From the IMG/VR virus record IMGVR_UViG_3300024267_000011, positions 1-33,502 of that record: a DNA stretch of 33,502 nt; one strand, 5' to 3'. The notes beneath the pieces were generated by a model. That model was not told the origin of the DNA. It did not search any database and was given only the letters and a program-made list of their open reading frames with translations. The translations under genes were made by a program, and so were the position numbers. Origin of the DNA: a virus. Below are positions 32,445 to 33,502 of this stretch, in pieces (the first letter of the stretch is position 1; each line of letters opens with the position of its first letter).

Positions 32445-33284
32445 ATGAGGAAAAAGAACTATCTTAACAACAAAGACATACTTAAAGAAATACATAAATC
32501 AAAAAATACTTTTAATAGTTATGTTGACAAAGAGTATGGAAACTATGACATAATTTTAGAAAGTGTAGATAAGATACACATTCGAACAATTGCAGAAGCT
32601 AAACGAAACAAAGCAAAACGCCTAAGTACTGAAGAATATGAACGTAGACGCTCGGCAGGAGAAAAGTGTAAACAAGCCGATTGCGAAGTTGATTACAAGT
32701 CTATCACAAAAGAAGAATTAATCTTCCGTGTAATGACATTTGATCATATTCCAGAAGAGCCAGGACGTAAAAAGAATCCTAAAACTGTTGCTGATACTAG
32801 AGTAAAGCTAAACTTTCCTCCTTTTCATCATTATAAGTTTAACGAAGACGGCGAATTAGTATGTGTAGGTAAAAGTCACTGGCAAGGAGGTATGGAAAAC
32901 GGTTTCTTTAATCATAAACACGGTAAAGCAACCGATAATCTTGCTATGATGTGGTTAAAATTAGTAGACCGTTATGCTACTCGCGGTAATGTTCGTGGCT
33001 ACACTTATAACGACGAAATGAAGGGGCAAGCAATTCTTCAACTTTCGCAAATTGGCTTGCAGTTTGATGAATCTAAATCAAATAATCCGTTTGCTTATTA
33101 TACTGCTGCTGTTACTAACAGTTTTGTGCGTGTTATCAATATTGAAAAACGAAATCAGAACATACGCGATGACATACTTGAACAAAACGGACTAAATCCT
33201 TCTTATACTAGACAGCACCAAGGCGAATGGGAAGCATCAGTTAAGCGCAACGAAGACGCTGGACAGTCACCATTTACAAAATAA
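32445..33284 (+). CDS. gp55: Late-transcription sigma factor gp55
   Basis: A 279-residue protein starting at ATG 32445 with GGAG five bases upstream. The frame is open further upstream, but that part lies antisense to gp48 and before the promoter, so it is not coding. Sequence recalled from cyanophage gp55: NYLNNKDILKEIHKSKN at the start, ELIFRVMTFDHIPE, KLNFPPFHHYK, GKSHWQGGMENG, VRGYTYNDEMKGQA, QIGLQFDESKSNNPFAYYTAAVTNSF and NIRDDILEQNGL. The NPFAYYTAAVTNSF helix is the sigma region 2-like part that recognises the late -10 element. T4 gp55 has 185 residues; the extra length is mainly a charged N-terminal and central part. It should replace the host sigma factor and direct polymerase to TATAAATA sites, three of which head the minus-strand genes. 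No obvious T4-like hydrophobic clamp-binding tail is seen. Confidence 0.92.
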   Translation: MRKKNYLNNKDILKEIHKSKNTFNSYVDKEYGNYDIILESVDKIHIRTIAEAKRNKAKRLSTEEYERRRSAGEKCKQADCEVDYKSITKEELIFRVMTFDHIPEEPGRKKNPKTVADTRVKLNFPPFHHYKFNEDGELVCVGKSHWQGGMENGFFNHKHGKATDNLAMMWLKLVDRYATRGNVRGYTYNDEMKGQAILQLSQIGLQFDESKSNNPFAYYTAAVTNSFVRVINIEKRNQNIRDDILEQNGLNPSYTRQHQGEWEASVKRNEDAGQSPFTK

Positions 33285-33287
33285 TGG

Positions 33288-33316
33288 TTGACAAGTGTCT
33301 AAAAAGCCTATATACT
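33288..33316 (+). promoter_or_regulatory. Sigma70-like promoter of gp47
   Basis: TTGACA (33288-33293) and TATACT (33311-33316) are spaced by 17 bases. The -35 is perfect and starts three bases after the gp55 stop; the -10 has one mismatch. The predicted start is near 33323, giving a leader of about 20 bases that carries GGAG (33333-33336). Confidence 0.75.
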
Positions 33317-33343
33317 TAAACACAGTATACATGGAGATATCAC

Positions 33344-33502
33344 TTGTTTAAAAAAGCTGCCGTTTTTACGGATATACATTTTGGTTTAAAAGGCAATAGT
33401 CGCGTACATAACGAAGATTGCGAAGAATTTATTGATTGGTACATAGAACAAGCACAAGCTGCCGGTTGCGAGACTGGCATCTTCTGCGGAGACTGGCATC
33501 AT
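33344..33502 (+). CDS. gp47: Recombination endonuclease subunit gp47 (5' end, cut by window edge)
   Basis: The first 53 codons of an open frame that runs off the right edge. The likely start is TTG at 33344, seven bases after GGAG. The only nearby ATG (33331) opens a six-codon frame that ends at once. The N-terminus contains AVFTDIHFGLKG, the D-x-H metal-binding motif of the Mre11/SbcD nuclease family, and ETGIFCGDWHH, the second (GD.HH) motif. In T4, gp47 pairs with gp46 to process DNA ends for recombination and host DNA degradation. It has its own early-type promoter but lies directly behind gp55, so it may be transcribed from both promoters. Because the gene is cut, gp46 and the rest of the nuclease are not visible. 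Confidence 0.85.
   Translation, partial: MFKKAAVFTDIHFGLKGNSRVHNEDCEEFIDWYIEQAQAAGCETGIFCGDWHH

Overview
This window looks like part of the late structural region of an AT-rich, T4-like marine myovirus, of the kind that infects cyanobacteria or SAR11-type bacteria. The evidence is a tail-baseplate gene block (gp48, gp53, a large hub-like protein, a lysozyme, gp5, gp25, gp6) in a T4-like order. Beside it lie a late sigma factor (gp55) and the start of the recombination nuclease gp47. By eye the DNA is roughly two thirds A+T. There are no tRNAs, insertion sequences, CRISPR arrays or integration genes. No stretch over 300 bases lacks a gene. The host cannot be fixed from this sequence alone.

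Layout: everything from position 1 to 32359 is on the minus strand and reads right to left. First comes gp48 (tube cap), then gp53 (wedge), a 1020-residue putative hub protein, a 432-residue protein with a lambda-lysozyme-like head, gp5 (spike, here with a C-terminal M15 peptidase) and gp25 (sheath/wedge initiator). These six genes overlap or nearly touch. A T4-type late promoter then precedes gp6 (1200 residues, with a polyserine tail). The gp6 stop overlaps the start of a 15.75-kb gene for a 5249-residue baseplate-associated protein. A second late-type promoter precedes a 196-residue virion protein, followed by two paralogous fibre genes. The first has a tail-collar domain; the second is cut by the left window edge. 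To the right, on the plus strand and divergent, lie gp55 and the 5' end of gp47, each behind a sigma70-like promoter with a 17-base spacer.

How they work together: gp55 should be made early from its host-type promoter. It should then direct RNA polymerase to the TAAATAC-type late elements that head the three minus-strand units. Their products would build the baseplate: tube cap, hub and spike with wall-cutting enzymes, wedges, and an outer layer of large adhesive proteins.

Most notable are: the giant protein, with a beta-propeller interleaved with carbohydrate-binding-like motifs; the redistribution of wall-degrading enzymes (a lysozyme in its own gene, an M15 peptidase on the spike); the polyserine tail of gp6; and the overlap of the gp48 late element with the gp55 -35 box, which suggests an early/late switch. 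Family names were assigned by reading motifs and from memory of T4 and cyanophage proteins, not by database search.
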